The position numbers and the translations under genes are program-made. Source: Mucilaginibacter sp. 44-25 (GTDB lineage: Bacteria > Bacteroidota > Bacteroidia > Sphingobacteriales > Sphingobacteriaceae). Taken from it: a stretch of 64,000 nucleotides of DNA. The notes below the pieces were generated by a model that was not told the origin of the DNA, made no database searches, and saw only the letters and a program-made list of their open reading frames with translations. Of the stretch, positions 1-7,737 are shown piece by piece. Positions within the stretch are counted from its first letter, which is position 1; each line of letters begins with the position of its first letter. Where the stretch lies: NCBI GenBank assembly GCA_001898335.1, contig MKTS01000016.1, positions 122,967 through 186,966 on the forward strand. Direction: 5' to 3'.

Positions 1-10
1 GCTCACCCGC

Positions 11-1396
11 ATGAAAAAACTCCTGTTACTATCCGCATTACTTATTTCAGCAACTTTTTCACAAGCCCAGGACTCGCTCACCATTCGCCGGTTTTACGAT
101 GAGGCCCTGGTTAACGGGCAGGCGTATGATAACCTGCGTTACCTGTGTAAACAAATAGGCCAGCGTTTAAGCGGTTCGGCAGGTGCCGAAAAGGCCGTTG
201 CCTGGAGCAAAAAGCTGATGGATAGTTATGGTTTTGATAAGGTGTACCTGCAGGAAGTAATGGTACCGCATTGGGTACGCGGCGCGAAAGAGGAGGCCTA
301 TATTATTGATGGTAATAAAAAAACACCGGTGCCTATAGCCGCGCTGGGCATGTCTGTAGGCACACCGGCCAATGGCATTACCGCCAATGTGGTAGAAGTG
401 AAGAGCCTTAAAGAACTGGAAAGCCTGGGCGAAAGTGTAATTAAAGGCAAGATCGTATTTTTTAACGGCGCTTTTGACCAGCGTTTTATTGAAACCGGCG
501 CGGGCTATGGCGCCGCGGGTGTGCAACGTTTCGCGGGGCCCTCGGCTGCTGCCAAATATGGGGCCATAGGCGCGATAGTACGCTCCATAACTCCCGCGCT
601 TGATGATTACCCCCATACCGGGGCAACTGCTTATGCCGATGGTGTAAATAAAATACCTGCAGCTGCTATATCCACCGTTGCCGCCAACAAGCTTAGCGCT
701 ATGCTAAAACTGCGTAAACTGCCGCTTATTAAATTTTATTTGAAGCAAAGTTGCCAAACCCTTCCCGACGTAAAATCATACAACGTAATTGGTGAAATAA
801 AAGGCAGCGAAAACCCTAACAGGATCATCACCGTTGGTGGCCACCTCGACTCTTGGGACCTGGCGGAAGGCGCGCATGACGATGGCACCGGCGTAATGCA
901 ATCCGTTGAGGTGCTGCGCATTTTAAAGGCCACCGGCTACAAACCTAAAAACACCATACGCGCGGTGTTTTTTATGAATGAGGAGAACGGCCACAAAGGA
1001 GGCATTAAATACGCGGAAGAAGCTGCAGCTAATAAAGAGGAACACATAGCGGCCATTGAAACTGATGAGGGAGGCTTTACCCCGCGCGGTTTTAGCTTTG
1101 AGGGCGCCTCGCCTGCCTTTTTAAAAGCGGTAAACGCCAAATGGAAAACCCTGCTTGAACCTTACGAAGCAGATCGCCTGGTGGAAGGTGGCGGCGGTAC
1201 AGACATTGGCCCGCTTAAGGAAACCATGCCTGCTATCAGGCTTATCGGTTTCCGGCCCGATTCGCAGCGGTACTTCGATATTCACCATACCCCTAATGAT
1301 GTATTCGAGAATGTAAACAAACGCGAGTTACACCTGGGCGCGGCAGCCATCACATCGCTGGTATACTTAATTGACCAGTATGGCCTTAACCTATAA
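11..1396 (+). CDS. Secreted M28-family metallopeptidase (carboxypeptidase Q-like)
   Basis: Exported zinc aminopeptidase/carboxypeptidase, 461 aa. Residues 1-20 form a classic signal peptide (MKK, hydrophobic core, cleavage after AQA-like residues). A PA-like insert follows, then the M28 catalytic core. Visible metal ligands are H278 in GGHLDSWD, the HDDGTG aspartates near 290, the NEENG glutamates near 324-325, and a late HHTPND histidine. The set looks complete, so it should be active. The family trims peptides in the periplasm or outside the cell; the substrate cannot be told from sequence. It begins 10 bases into the window, so its upstream context is unseen. The next gene follows on the same strand after about 70 bases. 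Confidence 0.9.
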   Translation: MKKLLLLSALLISATFSQAQDSLTIRRFYDEALVNGQAYDNLRYLCKQIGQRLSGSAGAEKAVAWSKKLMDSYGFDKVYLQEVMVPHWVRGAKEEAYIIDGNKKTPVPIAALGMSVGTPANGITANVVEVKSLKELESLGESVIKGKIVFFNGAFDQRFIETGAGYGAAGVQRFAGPSAAAKYGAIGAIVRSITPALDDYPHTGATAYADGVNKIPAAAISTVAANKLSAMLKLRKLPLIKFYLKQSCQTLPDVKSYNVIGEIKGSENPNRIITVGGHLDSWDLAEGAHDDGTGVMQSVEVLRILKATGYKPKNTIRAVFFMNEENGHKGGIKYAEEAAANKEEHIAAIETDEGGFTPRGFSFEGASPAFLKAVNAKWKTLLEPYEADRLVEGGGGTDIGPLKETMPAIRLIGFRPDSQRYFDIHHTPNDVFENVNKRELHLGAAAITSLVYLIDQYGLNL

Positions 1397-1464
1397 ATAT
1401 TTTACAATTAAATGCTTTGCGCCGCAAGCTTGCTAATGTAAATTGCGCCCTTAACTTTTTAACA

Positions 1465-2775
1465 GTGTCAACAGAAGATCCCGCCCCGCAAAAACCCGAC
1501 TCGTTTGCAGCCCTGCGCTACAAAGATTTCCGTTCATACATCGGGATGCGTTTCTTTTTTACGTTTGCGTACCAAATGCAAACCACTGTGCTGGGTTTTT
1601 ACATTTACCAGCTCACCCATAGCAAAATAGCCATAGCGTTTATTGGCCTGGCCGAAGCTATCCCGGCTGTTGGCATAGCCCTGTACGGTGGTTACATTGC
1701 CGATAAGTACGAGAAACGTAAAATGCTGCTCATTATCTTCGCGGGAGTATTTATGGCGGCACTGGCCATGTTTACCGTTACTCTGGACAGCCTTAAGCCC
1801 TACATCCACCACGCCTGGATACTGCCTACCCTATATGCCATGATATTTTGCAACGGCCTGGCACGCGCCTTTTACGGGCCGGCAACCTTTGTGATATATG
1901 CGCATAGTATACCTAAAGAACTATATCCTAATGGCAGTACCTGGAGCAGTTCAACCTGGCAGGTAGCCTCTATATTAGGGCCGCTTACCGGCGGCGCCGT
2001 ATACGGTTTTGCCAGCCATATTTTCCCTGGCCTTAGCGGCATTACCGCAACCTTTGGCATTATCCTTATATTCCTGCTGGTGGCATTGGTACTGGTGTAC
2101 CTGCTGCGTAAGTTCCCGCCGGTATTTGTACCTAAAGAAAATATTTGGAAGAGCCTTAAAGAGGGCCTCAACTTTGTTTTCACCAACAAGATCATGTTTT
2201 ACGCCATGAGCCTCGACCTTTTTTCGGTATTCTTTGGCGGGGTGGTAGCGCTGCTGCCGGTATTCGCGCTGGACATTTTAAAGGTTGGCCCCGAAGGTTT
2301 GGGTATCATGCGTATGGCTACCTCGCTCGGTGCGGCGCTCACCATGATCGCTATGGTACGCTTTTCACCCATGAACCGGCCATGGCGTAACCTGTTAGTA
2401 GCGGTTGCGGGCTTCGGCTTATCTATCATAGGCTTCGGTTTATCGCGCATATTCTATCTATCACTGTTCTGCCTGTTCATGCAAGGTGCATTTGATAGTG
2501 TAAGCGTCATCATCAGGGGTACGCTCATGCAACTGCTCACGCCTGATCATATGCGCGGGCGTGTATCCGCCGTAAACTCCATGTTCATCGGCTCCTCAAA
2601 CGAGATCGGCGATTTTGAATCGGGCATGGCGGCGCGGTTTTTAGGCACTATACCGGCTGTTATCTTCGGCGGTAGCATGACGCTGCTCATCGTTACCATT
2701 ACCTTTTTTAAAACCCAAAAACTCATCCCGCTGTCTCTTAACGAAATTCATTCACCACAAACAAGCGAAAATTAA
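1465..2775 (+). CDS. MFS transporter (EntS/MFS_3-like)
   Basis: Inner-membrane major facilitator, about 436 aa, with roughly 12 hydrophobic segments. The loop after TM2 carries the MFS signature (GGYIADKYEKRK). The N-terminal ALRYKDFRSYIG stretch is typical of the MFS_3/enterobactin-exporter-like group, usually drug or siderophore exporters; the substrate is unknown. Start choice is uncertain: the frame opens with a TTG at 1417, but the first 16 codons look like untranslated leader. GTG at 1465 fits family alignment better. No partner gene identifies its cargo; the upstream M28 gene is co-directional. Confidence 0.85.
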   Translation: MSTEDPAPQKPDSFAALRYKDFRSYIGMRFFFTFAYQMQTTVLGFYIYQLTHSKIAIAFIGLAEAIPAVGIALYGGYIADKYEKRKMLLIIFAGVFMAALAMFTVTLDSLKPYIHHAWILPTLYAMIFCNGLARAFYGPATFVIYAHSIPKELYPNGSTWSSSTWQVASILGPLTGGAVYGFASHIFPGLSGITATFGIILIFLLVALVLVYLLRKFPPVFVPKENIWKSLKEGLNFVFTNKIMFYAMSLDLFSVFFGGVVALLPVFALDILKVGPEGLGIMRMATSLGAALTMIAMVRFSPMNRPWRNLLVAVAGFGLSIIGFGLSRIFYLSLFCLFMQGAFDSVSVIIRGTLMQLLTPDHMRGRVSAVNSMFIGSSNEIGDFESGMAARFLGTIPAVIFGGSMTLLIVTITFFKTQKLIPLSLNEIHSPQTSEN

Positions 2776-2904
2776 CCCCACACTTATCAACCATCGGTTA
2801 AAACTTGTAGTTGTAAAATATTTTTTAATATGTAGTTATTATCAGGCTTGTTATTATCTTTAACCTGTTAAAGGTCCCCCTGATTAAATAACTAAAATTA
2901 AACC

Positions 2905-4686
2905 GTGACCACTAAGAGATTGCACATCTTAAGGTTCGGCTTGTTTAGCATGCTATTTTTATGGGTGATGCTGGGCATGCCAACGCTTAACGCAGTACAG
3001 GGAGCCGAAAGACCTGCCTACAAACCCTTTCTTTTTACTAACCTAAAGGACACAGCCGCCGACAGGCGTGTTGAGGCCGCGCGCGCCCTTTCGAGGCCGT
3101 GCCGTAAAATGACGGAGGCTGATGCTATGCGCACCATTGACGATCTGGGCAAAATTGCCGCAGACCTCAATGACCTTGCCCTGCAATGCGCCGTTTTTGA
3201 CCTTCGCGCCGATTATTACTCGGTTAACCGTGGCTACAACCAGTTAAGTACCCAATATTATAAAAAAGCCGTTGAGCTTGCCGAAGACAGAAAAGACCAG
3301 ATGCTCGCCGGTATTTACCAGCATCGTATTGCCAATTACTTCGCGCTCTATAAAAAAAATATAGAAGCTGCTCAATATTACCTGCTATCCGAAAGAAACC
3401 TAAAGGAAACCGGGTACAATAAAGTGCCCGGCATAGGTAACCTCTTTTCAGAAACATCAAATTTTTACTACGCCCTGGGCGATTATGATGGCGCGAGGGA
3501 GTATCTCAAAAACGCGCTTATTTACCAAACAGCACCATCACGTACACGTATCAATATCTTAAATACCATAGGGCTTACTTATCGTAACAGCAATAATTAC
3601 CCGCTTGCCCTTAATTTTTTTCATGAGGCATTAAAGCTGGCCGGCCAACTACATGATACCATATGGATAGCGCTGGCCAAGGGGAATATTGGGTCGGTTT
3701 ATGTATTACAGAAAAGCTATAAAGAGGCTCTACCCCTGGTACGGGAAGATTACGTGCAGTCTGTAAAGTATAATGAAGGGGCCAACTGCGCTATCGCGAT
3801 GCTGAGGCTGGCACAGATAAGCCTATCTTTTAATGATGTTAAATTAGCCAGCGCGCAGCTGGATACCGCCAATCAGGTTTTAAGTACTACCAAAGAAAAC
3901 GTATTAAAAGAACGTATACAGTATTACGAGCTATTGGCACAGGTAAAGGAAAAAAGCAACAAACCTACACTTGCAGAGCATTATCTCCTGCTATCAGAGC
4001 AATTAAAGGATAGCCTGATGGAACGTGATAATGTGGCGGCCATAGATAGGGTACGGCTTAAATGGACCAAAGAAAAAAGTTTAGAAGATTATAACAACCT
4101 GCAAATAAAAACCAGGATCAACTCGTACAAGCAATATACGGTAATCACGGTGCTGCTCTTGCTGATGGTGATAGGGGTACTTATTTTTAACAGGCAGCGG
4201 CTTAAAACCCGGAAAGATAAAGAGATACTGGCTGCTGAATTACGCCGGCTGGATGAAGAACGAAAAAGCGCCGAAAATGCTCTAAGCGACTATACAGAGA
4301 ATTTAAAGCAGAAAAACGACATTATTGAAGGGTTTAAGACGGAATTAGAACGATTACAGTACGCTATAAACGACCGCACCCTTACCGAAAACCTGGACAG
4401 GATGATGCATGCCCATATCATGACAGATGATAAATGGGACGAATTCCGGAAACTGTTCACTAAGGTACATGGCAATTTTCTTTTTAACATAAGGCAAAGA
4501 TATCCAGGCATTTCCGCTACAGATATGCGATTGATGGCACTTATTAAACTAAAGCTTAATAACCGCGAAATGGCAGGAATGTTATGCATCACAGTTGATG
4601 GCGTTAAAAAGGCCAAACAACGCCTGCGTAAAAAATTAAATCTGGCTGATAATGAGGAAATTGAAGACATTGTTAACACCTTGTAG
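2905..4686 (+). CDS. TPR sensor with C-terminal LuxR-type HTH
   Basis: Membrane-anchored regulator of 593 aa starting at a GTG. There is an N-terminal signal or anchor (about residues 9-31), then tetratricopeptide repeats over roughly 60-380. A transmembrane helix lies near 412-430 (YTVITVLLLLMVIGVL), followed by a charged coiled coil (about 435-500). The C-terminal HTH region (about 535-593) contains SATDMRLMALIKLKLNNREMA and VDGVKKAKQRLRKK, resembling LuxR/GerE helices. This layout (periplasmic TPR, TM, coiled coil, cytoplasmic HTH) is common in Bacteroidota and is thought to couple envelope signals to transcription. There is no kinase or receiver domain. The next gene is the zinc-ribbon micro-protein 215 bases downstream. 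Confidence 0.85.
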   Translation: MTTKRLHILRFGLFSMLFLWVMLGMPTLNAVQGAERPAYKPFLFTNLKDTAADRRVEAARALSRPCRKMTEADAMRTIDDLGKIAADLNDLALQCAVFDLRADYYSVNRGYNQLSTQYYKKAVELAEDRKDQMLAGIYQHRIANYFALYKKNIEAAQYYLLSERNLKETGYNKVPGIGNLFSETSNFYYALGDYDGAREYLKNALIYQTAPSRTRINILNTIGLTYRNSNNYPLALNFFHEALKLAGQLHDTIWIALAKGNIGSVYVLQKSYKEALPLVREDYVQSVKYNEGANCAIAMLRLAQISLSFNDVKLASAQLDTANQVLSTTKENVLKERIQYYELLAQVKEKSNKPTLAEHYLLLSEQLKDSLMERDNVAAIDRVRLKWTKEKSLEDYNNLQIKTRINSYKQYTVITVLLLLMVIGVLIFNRQRLKTRKDKEILAAELRRLDEERKSAENALSDYTENLKQKNDIIEGFKTELERLQYAINDRTLTENLDRMMHAHIMTDDKWDEFRKLFTKVHGNFLFNIRQRYPGISATDMRLMALIKLKLNNREMAGMLCITVDGVKKAKQRLRKKLNLADNEEIEDIVNTL

Positions 4687-4827
4687 GGCACCTTGTTTAA
4701 GTGTTAAGCAAATGTCCTGCTTTTGTCCACCCCTCAAATTAGTCCATGAACAGCTTTTGGCTGATATTTGATCTGTAATTATTTTAACAGTTGCCCTGTG
4801 CAATAAATTAATAATTAATACATAAAC

Positions 4828-4851
4828 GTATGCTGATAAACTAATGCATAC
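4828..4851. promoter_or_regulatory. Inverted repeat upstream of zinc-ribbon gene
   Basis: GTATGC and GCATAC form a 6-bp inverted repeat with 12 bases between, about 50 bases upstream of the small gene at 4902. It could be an operator for the TPR/HTH regulator just upstream, but that is inference from position only. Confidence 0.3.
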
Positions 4852-4901
4852 TGATATGAATAAAGCGATTGATTAACCCGTTACATTATACCCCTACTGA
4901 A

Positions 4902-5105
4902 ATGGAAACTCCCCAAAAGAAACTTTGCCCGCATTGCAAAAAAGGAAGACTGGCTTACCGCGCCAAGCGCCCGCCATTAGTGAAAGCTTTCTTGTTTTGG
5001 CTCCCTATAAAAAGATATTCGTGCAGCCTGTGCAGCAAAAAGTCCTATGTATATGGGTCGGCATGGGAAACTGCGTCGCAAAAAAACACCAATAACGCGA
5101 TTTAG
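4902..5105 (+). CDS. Small zinc-ribbon protein (paralogue of 36705-36902)
   Basis: Predicted 67-aa cytoplasmic protein with CPHC and CSLC knuckles spaced 25 residues apart, a probable four-cysteine zinc ribbon. Between the knuckles is a conserved hydrophobic/basic stretch (LVKAFLFWLPIKRY). The same pattern (LVRALLPWLNVKRY) occurs in the 65-aa protein at 36705. The frame extends upstream to a TTG at 4869, but ATG 4902 directly precedes the conserved part. I do not recognise a named family. It lies downstream of a TPR/HTH regulator, just as its paralogue lies downstream of a TPR hybrid kinase. Confidence 0.7.
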   Translation: METPQKKLCPHCKKGRLAYRAKRPPLVKAFLFWLPIKRYSCSLCSKKSYVYGSAWETASQKNTNNAI

Positions 5106-5142
5106 AAGGGGGATTTTCTGAATCTATTGTGTGCATCAATAC

Positions 5143-5162
5143 CTACCGGGCTTGCCCGGTAG
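5143..5162. terminator. Short GC-rich hairpin
   Basis: CTACCGGGC and GCCCGGTAG form a 9-bp perfect stem with a 2-base loop, 40 bases after the zinc-ribbon stop. It is followed by a T-rich but interrupted tract, so it is a probable terminator rather than a textbook one. Confidence 0.55.
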
Positions 5163-5322
5163 TGTATTTGATGTTTTTGGCGTTTCTACACATTTCGTTT
5201 TCCTGTAATATAATTATTTCACTCATCGCCGGGTGAGATCTAATTTAATTTGTGCAAACGTTTACCAATACAATAGGCTGGATATGCAGTGATATTCACT
5301 GCCTTAAAGGACCAATTTGTGA

Positions 5323-5413
5323 TGTTGATTGAACGTAGTGAGACATCTTCTTCGCCCTGTAAATAGGCGACTTTGCACGCGCAGAAGATATTTCGCTGTC
5401 GCTCAATATGACA
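5323..5413. repeat. Dispersed palindromic repeat, family R1 (copy 1)
   Basis: A roughly 91-base imperfect inverted repeat. One arm reads ...GAAGATATTTCGCTGTCGCTC... and ends TGACA. The element is the near reverse complement of the copy at 31427-31518, and related copies occur at 11734 and 63350. It occupies the otherwise empty 416-base gap between the zinc-ribbon gene and tetR, in which I see no further gene. Confidence 0.75.
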
Positions 5414-5488
5414 TAAATTTTAAAAATGATTTCCATGATTCATCGCCCGCATGTTCGTGAGAAATAAAATTCTTAATAATCTTCATAA

Positions 5489-5508
5489 ATAAATGAATAT
5501 TCATTTAT
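5489..5508. promoter_or_regulatory. Perfect 20-bp palindrome, probable TetR operator
   Basis: ATAAATGAATATTCATTTAT is its own reverse complement. It ends inside the -7 element of the tetR gene that begins 14 bases later. TetR-family dimers bind such sites, so autorepression of the tetR-76 aa-MFS operon is the natural inference. Confidence 0.75.
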
Positions 5509-5513
5509 ATTTG
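5506..5513 (+). promoter_or_regulatory. -7 element of the tetR-MFS operon
   Basis: TATATTTG matches the Bacteroidota TAnnTTTG -7 consensus and lies 8 bases before the tetR ATG. It overlaps the 20-bp palindrome, so a bound repressor would block it. Confidence 0.6.
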
Positions 5514-5521
5514 TTTGTATT

Positions 5522-6112
5522 ATGCGAACTCGTGACAATAATAAGGTAGAACTGGTAAAGAAAACCGCCATTGAGATGATGGTGAAAGATGGATTGGAAG
5601 GCTTTAGCATGAATAAACTGGCCAGGGCATGCAATATCTCTGTGGCTACATTATACATCTACTATAAAGACCGCGACGACCTGATCATTAACATTGCCGC
5701 CGAAGAAGGCCAAAAAATGAGCGCTGCCATTACCCGTGGGTTTAACCCTGAAATGAGCTTTGAAGAAGGACTAAAAAACCAGTGGCGCAACCGGTATGAG
5801 TATATGAAGAACAATGTGCTGGCAAACGCTTTCTTTGAACTGCTCAGAAACTCAAGTTACCAGGAACGATTTCTGGAAAGTTTCCTGAATGATATGAAAA
5901 CCATGTTGGGCAGTTTCATGACCAACGCCATCAATCGCGGCGAGATAGATGATCTGCCACTGGAGGCTTACTGGTCGGTAGCGTTTGCCCCCCTTTACGC
6001 CCTGGTAAGGTTTGACCACGAAGGCCAAAGCCTGGGCGGCAAACCCTTTAAAATGACCGACGAGATATTCTGGAAAACATTTGAACTGGTACTAAAGGCA
6101 TTAAAAAAATAA
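5522..6112 (+). CDS. TetR-family transcriptional regulator
   Basis: Cytoplasmic one-component repressor, 196 aa. The N-terminal HTH (about residues 8-50) includes GLEGFSMNKLARACNISVATLYIYYKDRDDL, the TetR recognition-helix signature. The C-terminal part is the ligand-binding/dimerisation domain. It is the first gene of a three-gene operon with a 76-aa protein (3-base gap) and an MFS exporter. This indicates drug-inducible control of the exporter through the palindrome at 5489-5508. Inducer unknown. Confidence 0.93.
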   Translation: MRTRDNNKVELVKKTAIEMMVKDGLEGFSMNKLARACNISVATLYIYYKDRDDLIINIAAEEGQKMSAAITRGFNPEMSFEEGLKNQWRNRYEYMKNNVLANAFFELLRNSSYQERFLESFLNDMKTMLGSFMTNAINRGEIDDLPLEAYWSVAFAPLYALVRFDHEGQSLGGKPFKMTDEIFWKTFELVLKALKK

Positions 6113-6115
6113 TTT

Positions 6116-6346
6116 ATGATGATGGAAACCTTTGAGCACATATTGCTTTTTAAAACCAATATCAGCCACGATGCTGATAAGCTGGCGCTGGGTAACCTGC
6201 TAAAACAAACTCCCGAAATTGAGCATTGGAATATTGACATGGAAGATGAGGATCGTGTGCTACGCATTGTATCGCACGGCTTAACACATTCGGGCATCAT
6301 TGACCTGCTTACCCAACACGGCTATGAATGCTGTGAATTAGTTTAA
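6116..6346 (+). CDS. 76-aa protein, ferredoxin-like/HMA-like fold without metal site
   Basis: Short soluble protein between tetR and the MFS gene, with 3-base and 5-base gaps, so it is cotranscribed. The order HILLFKTNI - helix - EIEHWNIDMEDEDRVLRIVS - helix - GYECCELV has the beta-alpha-beta-beta-alpha-beta rhythm of heavy-metal-associated domains. The N-terminal CxxC metal site is missing (TNISHD instead); the only cysteines are a CC pair near the C-terminus. Three consecutive ATG codons at the start leave a 1-2 codon ambiguity. Function unknown; a role accessory to the exporter is inference. Confidence 0.7.
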   Translation: MMMETFEHILLFKTNISHDADKLALGNLLKQTPEIEHWNIDMEDEDRVLRIVSHGLTHSGIIDLLTQHGYECCELV

Positions 6347-6351
6347 CGATC

Positions 6352-7632
6352 ATGAAAAACGAGCAACAGGCAGCTCTTACGGGTTACCAGAAATTTGTGA
6401 TATTCATACTGGCTATTACCCAATTTACGGTGATACTGGATTTTATGGTAATGTCGCCCCTGGGTGATATGCTCATGAAATCGCTTTCGCTAAAGCCCTC
6501 GGCATTTGGTGTGGCGGTTTCGGCCTATGCTTTTAGCGCAGGCGTTAGCGGCCTGTTAACCGCGGGCTTTGCCGATAGGTTCGACCGTAAGAAGCTATTT
6601 CTGTTCTTTTACTGCGGGTTTATTATCGGCACCATTTGCTGCGGGCTGGCGCATTCCTACCCCGCACTGGTAGCCGCGCGGGTGGTAACGGGTTTATTTG
6701 GCGGCGTCATCGGCTCTGTATCCATGGCTATTATTACCGACCTTTTTGCGCTGCAGCAACGCGGCAGGGTAATGGGCTTTATACAAATGGGCTTCGGCGC
6801 CAGCCAGATATTGGGCGTACCCATCGGCCTGTACCTGGCCAACAAATGGGGCTGGGAATCGCCATTCTGGATGGTGGCCGCGCTGGGCCTGTTCATCACT
6901 TTACTCATCATCACCAAATTAAAACCCGTAACGCAGCACCTCACTATACAAAAACACGAGTCGGCATTGAAGCACCTGTGGGAAACCGTTATCAAAAAAA
7001 ACTACCGTGTAGGTTACACGGCAACAGCCCTCCTCTCCATAGGCGGTTTTATGATGATGCCGTTCGGGAGCGCCTTCGCTATTAATAACCTCGGGCTTAC
7101 CAAAGAGCAATTGCCCATGCTGTTTATGGTATCGGGCCTCAGCTCACTGGTTTTTATGCCGCTGATAGGTAAACTAAGCGACAGGATAGACAAGTTTAAG
7201 ATATTCGCCGTAGCCTGTGTGTGGATGATGATCACCTGCGTCTTTTATACACATCTCTCGGTTACGCCGCTATGGTTCGTGATGATCTACAATGTTTGTA
7301 TGATGATAGGCATCATGAGCCGCATGATCCCATCATCCGCACTGGTAAGCGCCATACCGGATATGGCCGACCGCGGCGCGTTCATGAGCGTTAACGCTTC
7401 CATGCAGCAAATAGCCGGCGGTATTGCCGCCGCGGTTGCCGGCGCCATTGTTACACAACCAACCAAAGGCGCCCCTTTGCAGCATTACCATATTATTGGC
7501 TACCTGGTTACTTTTATCACCATGATCAGTATCATCCTGATGTGGCGTGTAAACAACCTCGCTAAGAAACGCATGCAGGACAAGCAAGCTGGCGTGGTGC
7601 CCGAGGGGCATGTAATACATGAAGGCATCTGA
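6352..7632 (+). CDS. MFS efflux transporter
   Basis: Inner-membrane exporter, 426 aa, about 12 TM helices. TM1 is preceded by a short charged tail (FVIFILAITQFTVILDFMVMSPLGD). The loop 2-3 signature is AGFADRFDRKKL, and TM5 has an antiporter-like GVPIGLYLANKWGW. It groups with sugar-efflux or chloramphenicol-resistance-like DHA1 proteins. It is the last gene of the TetR-controlled operon and is followed by a strong terminator. Substrate unknown. Confidence 0.9.
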   Translation: MKNEQQAALTGYQKFVIFILAITQFTVILDFMVMSPLGDMLMKSLSLKPSAFGVAVSAYAFSAGVSGLLTAGFADRFDRKKLFLFFYCGFIIGTICCGLAHSYPALVAARVVTGLFGGVIGSVSMAIITDLFALQQRGRVMGFIQMGFGASQILGVPIGLYLANKWGWESPFWMVAALGLFITLLIITKLKPVTQHLTIQKHESALKHLWETVIKKNYRVGYTATALLSIGGFMMMPFGSAFAINNLGLTKEQLPMLFMVSGLSSLVFMPLIGKLSDRIDKFKIFAVACVWMMITCVFYTHLSVTPLWFVMIYNVCMMIGIMSRMIPSSALVSAIPDMADRGAFMSVNASMQQIAGGIAAAVAGAIVTQPTKGAPLQHYHIIGYLVTFITMISIILMWRVNNLAKKRMQDKQAGVVPEGHVIHEGI

Positions 7633-7664
7633 TCAATACCCATAAATAAATTGATTATTCTTTC

Positions 7665-7691
7665 ATCCCCTGCCCCGAGGCAGGGGATTTT
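7665..7691 (+). terminator. Rho-independent terminator of the tetR-MFS operon
   Basis: ATCCCCTGCC/GGCAGGGGAT forms a 10-bp stem with a 4-base loop, followed by TTT. It sits 32 bases after the MFS stop. Confidence 0.85.
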
Positions 7692-7737
7692 ATGTTGGCT
7701 AATGTTTATATTTAGCTCGCTTTACCATATCGTCACA

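Noticed and set aside
4290..4691. 133-residue reverse frame in the TPR/HTH regulator gene
   Set aside because: Shadow of the real gene, without recognisable motif.
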